Below are positions 9,986-22,390 of a stretch of DNA of 64,000 nt, one piece after another. This DNA comes from Blastobasis lacticolella (Eukaryota > Arthropoda > Insecta > Lepidoptera > Blastobasidae): assembly GCA_905147135.1 (NCBI GenBank), contig LR990053.1, forward strand, positions 15,822,501 through 15,886,500. The letters run 5' to 3'. Each line of letters begins with the position of its first letter. Within the stretch, counting starts at the first letter, position 1. Below the pieces are notes generated by a model, which was not told where the DNA came from, ran no database searches, and saw nothing but the letters and a program-made list of their open reading frames with translations. The translations under genes and the position numbers were made by a program.

Positions 9986-12097
9986 GTTTTAGAGCACCGT
10001 ATGGTAACTGCGATAAATCGATCGATTTGTTTATTTATCTATACGATGCGCGGGCGCTCACGGTCGCCCCACTGACACACTGGGGCGGGGTTATGCAATG
10101 GCTTTACATAGGAATTTTACTCAACAAACCCTAAAACATTAATACATAACTGCAGGACTTAGTTCCTCTCCCACGAAAGGGGAGGTTATTGCCAAATTGT
10201 ATTGGGTGCCAATACCCCGGTATTTTGCTATTTTTTTGCCTTTCAGCTGTCTCTGCCAACAAGTAAACTTAACTAATGTAAAGTTATAAACCGAGGGTTA
10301 GTAAAACTTATTTCATAGCTTTCTGATTTTCCCATTTTTTTTGGGCCCAGTAACACTATGGCGGAATTGGTATCACAAGAATCCATGGCAAGGGAAACGC
10401 TGGATCTGGTTGTGTCGGTACGCTGGAGATCTTGGTTATGGCTTCAGAAGATGATGATGACGACGATGTCCGCTCGATGGTACCGTGGTTCCTAGCGTTC
10501 ATTTTATATTATATTTATGATTATGACGTTCATAAGTGTTTGTGAAAACCTAAACTGAATAAACGTATTTGAGTTTGAGTTTGAGTTTGATGAGTATTTG
10601 CATGAACCTGCACGGTATTGTAAAGTAACTACGCAGTCAAACAGTCACGTAATTACAATCATTATTGTAAAGGTAAGCATCGTACAGAGACGTCAGCCAT
10701 CTCAAGTCAATTGATTTACTACCAAAACAATTAAACAAAACGTCACAATTTTACCTACAGACTAAAATAGATTTCCGCATACGTCAAGGATACTCAACAA
10801 TAAAGAGAAAGTACTCATTTGTCCTACAATCCGCATATTAGTGAAAACGCCAGAAATATCAGCAGTACACAGTTTTAATGGTAACATTGCCCTTGCGACG
10901 GTTAACTCGAGACGTTAACACTTGAAAAGTCAAAACATTATGCAAATCGGTGCAAATACAGCCATTGGCGTGGGCAACGATTGCGTATCGGTACTGTGGA
11001 TACGTATATACATAATTAGTGTTGGCGTACTGTAATCGGAAAAAATCGATCGATACCTACCAAATTCTGTTAGCATCTAGCAGTAGATTATATTCTAAGA
11101 GGATAAAGCTTTACGTCATGTCTTACGTCATGGGCGGTATATTTAGCTGTGAGAGTAGCGAAGGACTCTAGGTATAGTTCAATCGCAGGTCTGTACGTTA
11201 CTCGCTGCGCTCAGTAATGTATTCCTGAGAGAGAGAGAGAAAGCTTTTGGCACAGATTGAAAATCAAACTGGCTACCATAAGCAGCACACACGTAATAAA
11301 AAAAAACGATCTTTCATACCGCAACATAACGACGCACTCAGTGCACGGTAGCGGAAGTACCTGCGGACTAGGACTACCTACCTAAATAAAGTAAGTAAGT
11401 ACTTATATTTTATAACTAGATGTGCCTGCGATTGCTACAGAATTTTTGGTATGTCTTATATTGATATTGAGCAACACAGTAGTCTGGTGAAGAACTCTTG
11501 TAAGAAAAGAAAGCTTTTTACTTTGGATTTAAAAATTTCCAAGTTATATTTATCAAAAGATAGTAAATCAGGTAAAGAGTTCCGTCGCGGTTCGCACAAT
11601 ATACCTATGTTGAAGAAAAGTGGTTTACATACATACGCTCGAAAAACATAACCCTCCATCTGTCGCAGTCGGGTAAAACAGATAATTTCAGCAAAGAAAG
11701 ACTGAAGTTTTAGATTTAGAGTTTTATCTAAGCGTCTTCTCCACTCCCGTCCCATTGGCGAGTAAGTATACAATAGAAGGTATTGGATTTTCATGAGAAA
11801 TATCATTTGGCTATATCTGACTTCAAGCCCCGGAAATTATAAGGAAAATCGTTTGCATTTACATGTCTACAATGATTCACCGACTACACTGGCTGACAGT
11901 CAATGATTTCTTGCTTTGTTCAAACAAAGGAATCCAAATAATAGGAATAATAAAAGATGTAGCATTGATTACGCATACACTGTTAGTCATTATGTTTTAG
12001 TAGGAAATGATGAGACCAAAACGACTAAATCTACAGTTACCTAATTTAAAAGGATAACGTGGCTTCGAAAGATTATATTTAACATATATTTTTATTT

Positions 12098-12240
12098 GAC
12101 GACCTGAGTGGTTCAGTTAGTTACATTACTGTCTGCCACGTAGAGGTCCTGGGTTCGATTCCCGGCCGACTAAAACAATAACACCCATATCACAAGCTTT
12201 GCTTACTTTGGGGCTAAATGGCGCTGTGTAAATTTGTCCT
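12098..12240 (+). repeat. Family B tRNA-derived SINE
   Basis: Head GACGACCTGAGTGGTTCAG resembles a tRNA A box, with a GGTTCGATTCCCGGC B box. It ends with the family tail TTTGCTTACTTTGGGGCTA and AAATTTGTCC. The mate in the inverted arm is 31506-31646. The middle (the TTTCTGTTACGGGTCTG part) is deleted. Confidence 0.75.
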
Positions 12241-12477
12241 AGCAAATAAAAAACCACTTGCCTATTAGCTATTTATTTACAACGGCATAAATGTGAAGGG
12301 TTGTAAGGATTTATGTAGGATGGATGTTTGTACCGTATCACGCATATACCTAAGTGTACTAGAATCGCTCTGGCTGTTGGTGAAAACCGAGAACCGTTCA
12401 GAACTTTTTTGAGTTTATCGCGAACAGACAGACAGACAGACGCAGCATAGGACTTCTAAACAAAGTATATAAAAAAA

Positions 12478-12712
12478 GGACAAATTCATACAGCGCCATC
12501 TAGCCCCAAACTAAGCAAAGCTTGTACTATGGGTGCTAGCTAACTGATATACTACTTATATACTTTTAAATACATACTTATTATACATAGAACACCCAGA
12601 CCCGTAACAGAAATTAAAATGCATCATTAAAATATCTGCCCGGCCGGGAATCGAGCCCGGGACTTCTTGTGTGGCAGACCGGCATGTCGACCATTGAACC
12701 ACTCAGGTCGTC
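12478..12712 (-). repeat. Family B tRNA-derived SINE, near full length
   Basis: Antisense copy with B box (on plus CCGGGAATCGAGCCCGG), middle part (CAGACCCGTAACAGAAATT) and tail. ATAGGACTTCTAAACA-like direct repeats flank it (about 12447 and 12713), suggesting a target duplication of at least 16 bases. The mate is at 30042-30241. Confidence 0.8.
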
Positions 12713-12860
12713 ATAGGACTTCTAAACATAGTATAAAACAAAGTCGCTTCCCAAACAAAGTTTAGTTGGCAAGAAATAAGGGTACGTAGGGGTAAAGTAG
12801 GTGTAAGGTAGGGGTAGGGGTAGGGGTAGGACGCCAAGCGAGCAAAGTCGCGCCGGCATA
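12713..12860 (+). mobile_element. Helitron-like fragment
   Basis: Contains ATAAAACAAAGTCGCTTCCC and AAGTCGCGCCGG, motifs shared with 40378-40577 and 43487-43687, which end in CTAGT. Here the end is eroded and replaced by a (GTAGGG)n tract near 12806. Assignment to Helitrons is by resemblance only. Confidence 0.4.
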
Positions 12861-13121
12861 GATAGTTGTTTTATAATACGTAATGATAGTAAACAGACTT
12901 TAAGTCTATAATTCAGATTAACGCATACTCAGGCTCCCAACATTAAATTTATGGGTCCCACAGGAAAGCGGCGTAACATGAAATTAATGCGGCCGTTGTC
13001 GCTGACAAAATTTAGCCAAAAATGCACCTATAGCGACTACAGGTATCTATTTAGCTCCCAGTATGCCCTTGTGTCTTCAAATGTGTATAATACAACCGAA
13101 GCGCTTGAATTGTCGTCTTAA

Positions 13122-13980
13122 AGGAGCGTCGGTGGCCGAGTCGTAAGGGGTACCGGGTTCGAATATTTTCTCCATATAGAAAATATTTACTAAAGTAATA
13201 GAGGAGACACCGCAAGTATTTTCTTTGAACCACGCTCTGCGGTCCATGGACAACAATGGCCGCAGTCAGTTCTGAGACATCGCGCGACGCGGACCAATCT
13301 GACAGTGGCTTGGATATTCAAAAAAACGCCATCTTGTGCATTAAAAACTGTACGAACCATTCGAGGGCCAAAAAAAAAGAAAATGATAACATTTCATCGG
13401 TCATTCTATGACTAAGCAGCTTCCCCCCGCACCTCCCGCACGTGACAGGTTGGTACAATATTTTTGTTTATGATGGCTATTACGTTAGTAAATATTTTCT
13501 CTATGATTTTCTCTTTTTCTCTGAACTATTACCGATTAAGCGGTGCTCTTATTATGATCGAACCTTCACATTCAAGCGACTGAATGTGTAATCAATATCC
13601 AATCCAGTCAGGTTCCCCTGGTAGCAGTGTCATGGAGGTCAGATGACAGTCGCTCCACTGAAATTACCTGCTCTGCCAAATTCTGGAGCAAGGCGGACCC
13701 AGGACCCTCGTGCGCTAGATCACAATCGGCTCTATTTATGAATCGCCCGCACCGGTTTAAACATTTTAAATCACATTGGCATCAACTAAAGGGTACGGTA
13801 CATAAATAGTTAAAATCAGCATTATGCATCAAAATACCCAACTATTCATGCCGAAAATCAAAGCTCAAATCGAGGCGATCGATTCAAAAATACCCCGAGC
13901 CCCTGTTCTGCTAAATTCTGGATCATGGTCAAAGCGGACCCTGGGCTCTCGTAGCATTACCATGACATTAACGCCAAGAT
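13122..13980 (+). repeat. Family D SINE pieces, broken
   Basis: The head (GAGCGTCGGTGGCCGAG, then GGTACCGGGTTCGAA) is at 13122-13170. The tail (TCCAGTCAGGTTCCCCTGG; GATGACAGTCGCTCCACTG) is at 13590-13710, and a second tail with TTCTGGATCATGGTCAAAG is at 13910-13980. Sequence between shows no recognisable feature. Confidence 0.5.
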
Positions 13981-14394
13981 AATTATTATTTTATATTTAT
14001 TAAGTTTATGAAGTAATTCAAGACACCTTGCACCAACATTCCAGTAAACAATATAGTACACGTAAATGCTAATTCGACCATTTCGTCTCGAAATTGGTTT
14101 CACTCCTTAACAGATGTATCGTGCACCGAACTGTGAATACCAGTAATTGCTTTTCTAAATCGGTCCATCGGATCCGCCCCCGCTGGAGACTGTGCTGACG
14201 CTGTAAACTGTGTCACATTTACAAAGTGTAATATAAAGTTCGTGTTGGAGGTAAAATAAACATTTGGAGGGTTTGTTTCAGGTTTCCTACCGCGTACATT
14301 TCGACGCAGTTGCATGCTTCATGGTCTCCCCGTCGTCCCATGACCTCGATCGTGACTCGTCAACAAAGGTACGCGGTAGAAAACCCGGAACTTT

Positions 14395-14565
14395 TTTCTT
14401 TTTATGTCATACGGCAAACAGGCTAGCGGGCCACCTGATGGAAAGTGGTCATCACTGCCTACAGACATTAGAAACACCGAGGGTATCGCCAATGCGTTGC
14501 ACACCTCTATAACACGTTACTCTGGCAGCAAAAAGGCAAATGTCCCTCCACTGCCAAAGCCCTAA
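14395..14565 (-). repeat. Family E SINE-like element
   Basis: Antisense copy: on plus TTATGTCATACGGCAAACAGG, then CCACCTGATGG and the AACACCGAGGGTATCGC part, ending in TGGCAGCAAAAAGG. Similar to 19996-20285. Confidence 0.6.
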
Positions 14566-14839
14566 CCCTTAAAATGTGTGATAACAACCGCAATAGTTTA
14601 AAACATTATGAGTAAAACATGTTAGTGAACAGATTGTGAGGGCGCCGTAGGGTATCCTACGTCATCAAGTACAAGAAAAATTCCACTTTGTAGCGATAGT
14701 AGACGTTTAGTAGACCCACAAGACATTGGTCTGCCCGTGCGCAGCCTGGCACCTTTTAGCGTAGCTATTAAGCCTGGGCAACATATAGGACGTATAATTG
14801 ATTTTAGAAACTGGAACACCTAATGTAGAATCATAATAG

Positions 14840-15082
14840 ACCAGCTAAACTTAAAGAAATATTTATGATCAGGTTTTCTCAGTTTGGTAGTTTGGGGTCC
14901 TACTTGAAATCTAGGCCATGTTTTATTTAAATCGGTTGGGTAGTACCAGAGATACAGCTTGACCTCTTCGTAGTACTAGCTTTCATTCATTAGGGAGGTA
15001 ATTTAAAATGGTTACTCGGGAAAAAGGTAAACTGCCCTAAAAACGATTTCTACGCGGACGAAGTCGCGGGCAAAAGCCAGTC
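14840..15082 (+). mobile_element. Helitron 3-prime end fragment
   Basis: Ends with GACGAAGTCGCGGGCAAAAG then CCAGT, a one-base change from the CTAGT seen in sister sequences. The inverted form of a similar end is at 37648. Only the terminal part is recognisable. Confidence 0.4.
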
Positions 15083-16577
15083 ATGGAATAAAGGTACTTT
15101 TGATCGGCAATCGATTGGTAGTGTCGCTGCAGAAGGATCTCAGAAATACATAGAAACCACTCGTGCTGGAGCGAGCCGTCGCCTGCTGTTGCTGCGTGCA
15201 GTCAGCTAACAACTGCATCTTTATTCCTTGCATGGTAGCTAGAAACAATGACTAAACTAACTACGATACGACCAAAACCACAACCAGATGGGTGGCATCA
15301 AGGCCAAAATATGCAAACGAAGTTATTATAAGGGAAACTTCGAAATGCTAAGCTTTTCGTGACTTGAAAAAGAATTTGTTTGGTACCTATCTGAAACTAT
15401 TGCAGATTTGCAGGATGCGAAAGTTTTTCCTAAGTATTGCTATTTATCTGTTGTATCTTCATTGCATAAAAGATTGCTAAAAGATACCTAATTCCCGATT
15501 ACACTAAACTATTGCGACGCTTAAGTTGATTTAAAATATTCCTAACAAGAAAAGCATAGCACCAACACCAACCTTATGTGAAAACTAAACTCGCTAAGTC
15601 ACTCTTATCGTTAACGCTTAGGAATATCTTAAGGCTTCATTTAAGAGTTGCCTAAGTCAAATGCAATCGAGCATATATGTTTTAGGTTCTCATTGGCGAC
15701 CAATGATTGTCCACTCTCCTGCAATGGACTGATAGAGCTTGTTAATGATAACTTGGTATTTGAAAACACATAAATTAAAAACGTAATATTTACTTATTTA
15801 CCATACGCGGTACTTAATTAGTTTTCGACACACGGTAGAATTAGCTTTTATTTTCTTTTACACTTCACGCATTATTTTCTAAGTAACGGCCGTTTTTCAT
15901 CCACTCATGTTCGTTCCCGCGTAAAAAAGACATCCATAAATATGGCGCCATAACAAAATTTTACGTTGGAATACGTAGTTAAAAATAGATGTGTACCGTT
16001 TTATGTGTGTTTCCTGAACTCCGAAACGGTTGGATCTATTTAATGAAATTTCAGATTCCTTTAGATTAAATTTAAAGTATGTGAACAAACACGGAGTATA
16101 CTGCTGGCACAGAATATCTATATAAGTATTAAGTGCTGGATATAAACAAAATGTATACAAAATAAATCCGACTACAAATCACAAAAAATAAGGTGCGGAT
16201 TAAAAGGGCGGGTGAGAGGCATTTTTTATGGGTACCACTCATTTCCACTATTACAACTCCTGTGTAGCCAGGAACTACAGCTGCGACCACACACAGGTGA
16301 CAGGTCCTGAGTTTTGACACTCAGGCGCGCCCATTACGAAGTATCAGGTAGGTTTAGGAAAAACAGTGTTTCCGCCTTCCCTCTTAAAAGCGGAGACATC
16401 GCAAAACAAAACAGGCATAGGTCAATGCTGGTAATCAGGGGAAATGCACCGTGGATATACACTAGGTTATTAAATTATGTCTAGCATTATGTTGGTAATA
16501 ATAAATGTAACAGAAGCGCTTAAAGGCTTTTAACTTGTCTATTTTCGCCACAAGGTCCGAGTTCTTAGGTCCGAAAG
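15083..16577. other. AT-rich stretch with nothing recognised
   Basis: I see no gene, RNA gene, terminal repeats or known repeat core here. Frames at 15897-16160 and 16129-16320 (minus) are low-complexity and match no domain I know. Confidence 0.4.
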
Positions 16578-16722
16578 ATAATTTCTGTTACGGGTCTGAA
16601 AGTTCTATGTATAATAAATATGTATTTAAAAAAAAGTATATAAATAGTTTATCAGTTATCTAGCACCCATAACACAAGCTTTGCTTACTTTGGGGCTAGA
16701 TGGCGCTGTGTGAATTTGTCCA
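16578..16722 (+). repeat. Family B SINE, head missing
   Basis: Has the middle (TAATTTCTGTTACGGGTCTG) and tail (GCTTTGCTTACTTTGGGGC, then GAATTTGTCC) but no tRNA-like head: a 5-prime truncated copy. Confidence 0.65.
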
Positions 16723-16796
16723 CGATTATTTATTATTTTTATTTTATTTTTATACCCGAGTTACAAAGGTTATAGGCCTGTCTAACCTTAGATAGG

Positions 16797-17515
16797 CTAG
16801 GTAGCCAGGGCGCATGTCTGCGCAATATCATAATAATCACATGCATGACCTACGCAGTCGCGGCGAAGGGGGCGGTCACGGCATCCCCGCTTGCGGATCG
16901 CGTCCTGGATTCTCTGTCGTGTTCCCTTTAGAACTACAGATCGCCCCTGTTTGGGGAAGCTTTTAGTGACAAATAATTGTCAATTTCGCCACAAACTTAT
17001 CTGGCCCGGTGGCCAAAATCAGAATTAATGTCGATATTTAGAAATGTCATTTTGTGTGTCATCAATAAAGTAGCCATCACCGGGTCGAGTAGAGCTCGTC
17101 TAGTCTAAAATGACGCGCCCCACTACTTAGATATTTGATTTCGATGTGTGAGTGCAAATATTGATAACGACACTTCATCTGTGTGGGAGCCAATGAACGA
17201 CGCGTGCTGCTACGTTTGAATCTCACCGCCAACTGAATGACCAATTACAACGGCATTTGTATATGTATTGCGTCCATATTTTAAACTTGCTTGCTCTACG
17301 TTTGTGTCATCTTGCATTGAGTATTGTAAAGTAAAAAGTTTGCTTAATATCCAACTTATTACAGGCTGATGATGACGTACACCGACGAATATTGAGGATA
17401 GCTGAGAAAATATGTATTGGCTGCAATAGACATTTCAATGTGATTTTTAATGGAAATTTGCGTCTAGAAAAAATGTCGAATTCGAAATATCACAGACCCC
17501 AGCCCCACCCATTTT
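16797..17515 (-). repeat. Dispersed repeat F, right copy
   Basis: Reverse complement of parts of 1-790. It lacks the family A insert, so it keeps the empty site at about 17060, but has extra sequence at about 17090-17290. Not collinear with duplication A, so it is an independent dispersed repeat. Confidence 0.6.
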
Positions 17516-17535
17516 TTTTTTGCAACCCCGCTTTT

Positions 17536-17700
17536 TGCATCTCGCTCGAGCTCTATATTAACGACGAGTACCTCACTCCCAGTAGATTTGTTGATGACAT
17601 AACAGTCAAGCCAGATCAAACCCAGGAAGACTTAGGCAAAATGCTTGATGACCTCTGTAGTATCACTCAACAAGTAGGTTAGTAATGCAAGAGTTTCAGT
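17536..17700 (+). pseudogene. Small RTE-type reverse transcriptase fragment
   Basis: Encodes LELYINDEYLTPSRFVDDIT followed by a Leu/Asp-rich helix and SITQQVG, resembling the RTE catalytic region. RFVDD stands where RTE proteins normally have RFADD. Too short to be functional. Confidence 0.55.
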
Positions 17701-18270
17701 CAATATTGTCAGTTTACCCGCCAGGATCGCCGGTTTGGGGTAATGCCACCTCTCTTGGACTTTTATGCATGTCCAATGGGTATGAGTGAAATAGAGAAGC
17801 CGCTTAGAAAGGATTTTTACAAATTACTGTTTTGATTTTATAACTATTGACATCTGAACCTTTATACTTGTTTAAGTCAGTGCCAACATTGTAGACCCGG
17901 GGCGAGATTAAATTGCTTGCAGAATATGACACAGAAATAAAATGTTACAGACAGTCAACAATATTAACTCACAATATAAACAATGACAAGGACGCCAATT
18001 ACGGATCGCTTCTATATGAATACCTTCGAGCAAGCATTGACCTAGATACGACTGGCTGCCGACCGCCGCATCAATCTCGCCGCATCAGCGAAAACGCATC
18101 AAGACTGCGCCGCCCGGCGCAATGAATACGTATTTGCGAAATTCACTTTAGATCCAACCTCGATCATTGTCACATCTATTTTTAGTTCATAATTTATTAA
18201 TTGTAACCTATTCTTAATTAAACTTTTAATTTCATTTCTTCGTTTTTTTAAGTCCTTCGGCTGTAGCCTT
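17700..18270. other. Decayed repeat sequence, no gene
   Basis: 17830-17970 resembles the non-coding part of segment B (CTTTATACTTGTTTAAG, then CAACATTGTAGACCCGGG). The rest has no recognisable content. The frame 17913-18125 is not a convincing gene. Confidence 0.4.
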
Positions 18271-18919
18271 CGTATTTCGCCATAACCTCAAAGCAATCTT
18301 ATCTGGCCTTAAGTCTAGGTATCATTTCTGTCAAGGGGGCTACCCCTACATAAATGGCAATAACAAAAAACAAGGACAACAATCACTTGCACAATAGGTA
18401 ATACTGTAATGAGGTACGATGGCAAGATATCATATCATTCATCAGTGATAAGATAGGTAGATAGATAGATACACTCTTTATTGCTAACAAAATGACATAA
18501 CAAAAATTTTGCAGGTGTTTTCAAACATTGGGGGCAGTGGCGGCCTTATCGCTACAAGATTTTATCGGTAAGATATTGTTATTTATTGGTCATATACAAA
18601 GATATCAATCACCCTACATGAGTAAATATGTATCAATTTGGATAGTAACAAGATCCGTTAAGATTTGGGGATTTTTTTGTAATTAGAACAGTTTTTGATA
18701 TACCACAATAAAATGCCACTGCAATTTTGGCGTTGTGTCGGCTTAGTGCGCAAGTGTTAAAACATGTTAACTTTACTACTTGATTCTTTATTTAGAGCCC
18801 GCGGTACGCTTTCCTGCCGCTGAGGTGTAAATTTGCAGATGTAATGCATCCAGCGTCGCTTGGCCAGTCGCAGACCTGAAATATATAAAAATAGTCAAGA
18901 TTATTTTCTTCTTCTCTTG

Positions 18920-19200
18920 AGGAAGAAGGATCGTCGGTGGCCTAGTGGTAAAGGTACCATGTAGCAATGACTCTTTTCTGAGTTATGTATATTAGTTGAA
19001 CACTAACCGATGCTCGTACGGTCAGGGAAAACAAGAAACCTGCCTGAATGAGTAACCATGATCCAATCCAATTAGGTGCCCATGGTAGTCGGGTCGCGTA
19101 AGTCAGATAACAGTCGCTCCACTGTAATTACCTGATCTGCCAAATTCTGGACCATGGTCAAGGCTGACCCAGGACCCACGTGAACGAGAGCACAACTAGC
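18920..19200 (+). repeat. Family D tRNA-derived SINE
   Basis: Head GATCGTCGGTGGCCTAGTGG at 18929, then AGTTATGTATATTAGTTGAAC and the GATCTGCCAAATTCTGGACC tail. Mate of 5385-5625 in the left arm. Confidence 0.65.
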
Positions 19201-19995
19201 AGGGTGATTTTGTTAAACCAGCCGCGTTCCCGAATTGATCAATGAAATATCAAACAGCAATGTAATGAGTTAGACCGCGGCTTCGTGTAGGTGCCACTCC
19301 ATTGCTTCGTATCTCTTTTTCTTTCTTGCATATGAGAACCATCGACAATACCATAGACGAACTCGTGAAATTGTAAGTTCATGCTGTTTGACACTTCATA
19401 ATCGGGATCGATTTTTATTTGACTTTTATCAAAATAGCGGGGCTGGACATTAACGGCGGTAAGGCCAAGATAATAGATCAAGAGTTTTATGGGACTTTAG
19501 TAAATCATTTGGGTAATTTACGTTTAATATTTTGAGTATCTACGGGATAGTTGGGAATACACAAATCAGTACAAATGTATAGTACGTCCTTTTCCATCGG
19601 CACGAATGAAGACATCGAACTCGTAAGTTCTTCCACTGCTTGAAGTAATGTAATCTGTGGTTATAATTTCTCTCTCATCTGTCAAGCCTGAGGAGTCCGA
19701 TACAACTCAGTGACAAATTAGGACAGCTCAGCTTATAAGTAGTAATAACTGTCGCCCTTAGCAGCTATGATTCAAGCACTTAGTTTTGATGAAACATGCA
19801 AACCTTAGGTGAATCATTGGTACCGTTATCGTTTGCCTTTTGCCTATAATTATTTACCTTATCCTTCAAACGGGAACTACAACATTTTAAGATGTAGCAT
19901 GTGTGCTCTGGCAGACCTTAGGTTAGGTCTGGCTCTAGGATAAGTAGGTTTTAGGATGGGTTGTCATTCCCACTGTGTGGTCGGGGCTTTATTAG

Positions 19996-20285
19996 ATTAA
20001 AGAGTTTTTTTTTATGTCATACGATGGGCAAACAGGCAAGCGGGCCACCTGATGGAAAGTGGTCACCACTGCCTATAGACATTAGCAACACCAAGAGTAT
20101 CGCTAATGCGTTGCCCACCTCTATAACACGTTGCTCTGGCAGCAAAAAGCAAATGCCACTCCACTGCCAAAGCCACGGTTCCCCAAATCCCCACCCCATG
20201 GAGCACTGGAAACCTTACTCACCGGCAGAAACACAATACTATTTAAAAGAGTATTATTTAGCTGCGATATTCTGTAAGGTGGAGG
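19996..20285 (-). repeat. Family E SINE-like element, right-arm-only insertion
   Basis: Starts (minus strand) near CTTACAGAATATCGCAGC and ends TCGTATGACATAAAAAAA, an A-rich tail at the plus-strand T run near 20005. The left arm of duplication A lacks it near 4620-4640, so it inserted after the duplication. Its 3-prime half matches the 3-prime end of the LINE at 47281-48350. Confidence 0.7.
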
Positions 20286-20316
20286 TACTTCCCCAGGTTG
20301 GTTCCTTAACTGTATA

Positions 20317-21240
20317 GGGGAAGGAAGGGCAAGATGAATATAGCGGGCAACACGAATCATTCTCGTAGGATCTTACTACTCGTTCCGTACATGAAAGTAC
20401 CGGCGTGGCGGGACGCGCAGGGCGGGCCGACTTCACAATACAATGCGAACTCGGCTGTCGTGGGGAGAGCGTGCGTTTTAGTGACGAGAAACAGAATTGA
20501 CGCAAGAAAATAAAATATTTTGTCACGATAAGTTTTAACATTTTCTGTTATATCATTCGTATATATTGATGATAAAGGTTGCTTCTGTTGCCTTATCTTA
20601 TGTAAATTAAGCTGTAATGAAGCATATTTCATCACCGAATCAAATAAATTTTTAGGATATTTTTTTTATCTATCAAATGCCAAGCGGGCAAGACGAATAT
20701 GACCATATTCACTAATTTATTTATTTATTTATATTTCATGCACAAACAGTACATTGGCGGACCTAAAGCTAAAATAGCATTATCTACCAGTCTACTAATA
20801 GAAACTAATAGAAAACAAGCGGCTCTCGCTGGTTCTGAACTCGGCCGTGATTATTACTGCACACTTTGCAAAGAAAAATATATCTATCCCCCACCTGAGG
20901 ATTGGATACAATGCTCCGAGTGCAAAGAGTGGACTCACGAAGCGTGCTCTTCGTATATTGGGTCTGGAACATACTTTTGTGACGATTGTCAAGACTAGTA
21001 ATGATTATTATATGCCCGAACCATCTTGCCCTATATGGAGGGGCAAGATGGCTCAAAACAATTATTTTACATGATGATCTCATGCCCAGGTTGTGATTTC
21101 TATTTTAAGCATTTATAAAATTATTTTGATAGTCTATAGTACTGTTAATTATTATAAAAATAAAAGTTGCGTTAATCTCTGTAACATGCGTGTTTTTCTT
21201 ACGATTCTTGTTAGATGAACCAACTTGCCCTCCCCTCCCC
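20317..21240 (+). mobile_element. TA-flanked DNA transposon (pogo/Tigger-like deletion derivative)
   Basis: Inverted ends GGGGAAGGAAGGGCAAGATG and, reading inward from the right, GGGGAGGGGAGGGCAAGTTG, flanked by TA on each side (20315-20316 and 21241-21242). The left arm of duplication A has the unfilled site with a single TA at 4602-4603. TA duplication fits the Tc1/mariner-pogo group. Most of the transposase is gone; only a C-terminal zinc finger frame remains. A second repeat fragment (GCACAAACAGTACATTGGCG region, about 20715-20790) has inserted or been captured inside. Confidence 0.7.
20699..20998 (+). pseudogene. Transposase remnant with PHD-like zinc finger
   Basis: A 99-residue open frame. 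Its second half shows a Cys4-His-Cys3 pattern: CTLC, then 14 residues, CSEC, KEWTHEAC and CDDC, as in PHD fingers and the C-terminal fingers of some insect pogo-type transposases. The N-terminal third is translated from a dispersed repeat also seen at 35840-35905, so this is a chimera rather than an original protein. It lies inside the TA-flanked element. The DDE catalytic domain is absent. Whether it is expressed is unknown. Confidence 0.55.
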
Positions 21241-22159
21241 TAGGGCTTATTTGGGATTTGGCCAGTCAGCATTCGGAAAGGTTTATTATCGGCTCCTGCT
21301 ATAGCTGGCTGGGATGCTCGCACTCATTTGACATGAGTGCGAGCATACCTCACTCCACCTGTCTGTACGTAACGTTTTCACGCCCAAATTTGCGTAAAAT
21401 TAAGTAAAATTATTGGTAATCTGAGGCAATTTGGAGAAAGACAAAGGAAAGAAGCAATAAGTAACTACGTAGAGTAAATATAAGTCTTACCTGAAGTACC
21501 CTGTTGAATTGCAGGGTGCCGGCGCATCTCCTCAATCGCTTCCTGCCCCAGACGCAGTAGTAGAACAGGTTGCAGTCGCTTTCATGAGGCAGAAGCCAGT
21601 GCACGTGAGGGTTGACAGGGCAACCATTTTCCAGGAATTCAATGCTGCCTTCGGGAGAAGGTTCAATAGACTCTAAGGATTCAGAAGAAGGTTCTTCCTC
21701 GGTTTCTGGCTCAACGCCGGGCACGTTTCTGTCTTCACAGTCCACGTTTTCCGGCCAGTCGCACTTCCAGGTCTCGAGGTTGAAGTGCAGGTTACCCCAG
21801 CAAGCCATCGCGACGGGCACACCATGGGTGCATTTGTAGAACTTGTTGCAATCGTCGTGACGTAGGAGTAACTCGTTCGTCTAGTCGGCAGGGCATTCGC
21901 TCGCTGCCACCAGCGCCGCCGCCGCGGCCAGCACCAACAAACTTAAAGTTCGTGAGGTAAGATAATTGTATATCAGACTTTATGTTAACCGCTGGACAAA
22001 CAAGGCTTTGTTTCCTCTAATTTGCTTGGATCGATCAAATTGTAGTTGCAGCAGACAGTTTTAATTGTCGCAGAATACCAAAAACGTGTAAAACTACCAT
22101 TGAACTGCGATTGCGATCCTATACAATTCGATCGAGCCATTAGTGAATTAGCGGACTCG

Positions 22160-22390
22160 ACGCTCCACCTGATGGTAAGTAGTCACCGCTGCCTACGGAT
22201 ATTAGCAACTCATATCCAAAACCCCGGGACTTGTTGCTCTAGTTGCAAATAACCCTTCCACTGCGAAAGCCATGGATCCCCACGAGGCACTGGAGGGAGA
22301 CCTGAATTACCGGACCAAACAATGCTGGTTACAGTATTGCTTGGTTGCGGTATTCTGTAAGGTCTTTTAATATTCTTATTTACGTATTTC
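22160..22390 (-). repeat. Family E SINE-like element, mate of 2885-3112
   Basis: Antisense copy with CACCTGATGGTAAGTAGTC and GCCTACGGATATTAGCAAC. Present in both arms of duplication A, hence older than the duplication. Confidence 0.55.

Larger units (their letters stand above)
9946..12830 (+). repeat. Inverted duplication C, left arm (empty-site arm)
   Basis: Matches 29880-35154 in reverse complement. After removing three insertions found only in the right arm, both arms are about 2.8-2.9 kb. Shared content includes a ATCGATCGATTTG stretch, a partial family A repeat at 10152-10200, a (GA)n tract near 11225 and two family B SINEs. No gene was found; frames at 11451-11806 lie in this repeat and show no domain. 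Confidence 0.8.

Noticed and set aside
11451..11806. Frames of 66 and 116 residues
   Set aside because: They lie in inverted segment C; the mate arm breaks the frame, and no domain is visible.
12098..12180. tRNA genes at family B and D SINE heads (also 30043, 47138, 52955, 58885)
   Set aside because: A- and B-box-like motifs are present, but they sit at the head of SINEs with shared bodies and tails, and no clean cloverleaf with an anticodon arm was found.
20121..20635. Several minus-strand frames of 79-95 residues
   Set aside because: They cross the border between a SINE-like repeat and a DNA transposon and have no domain.
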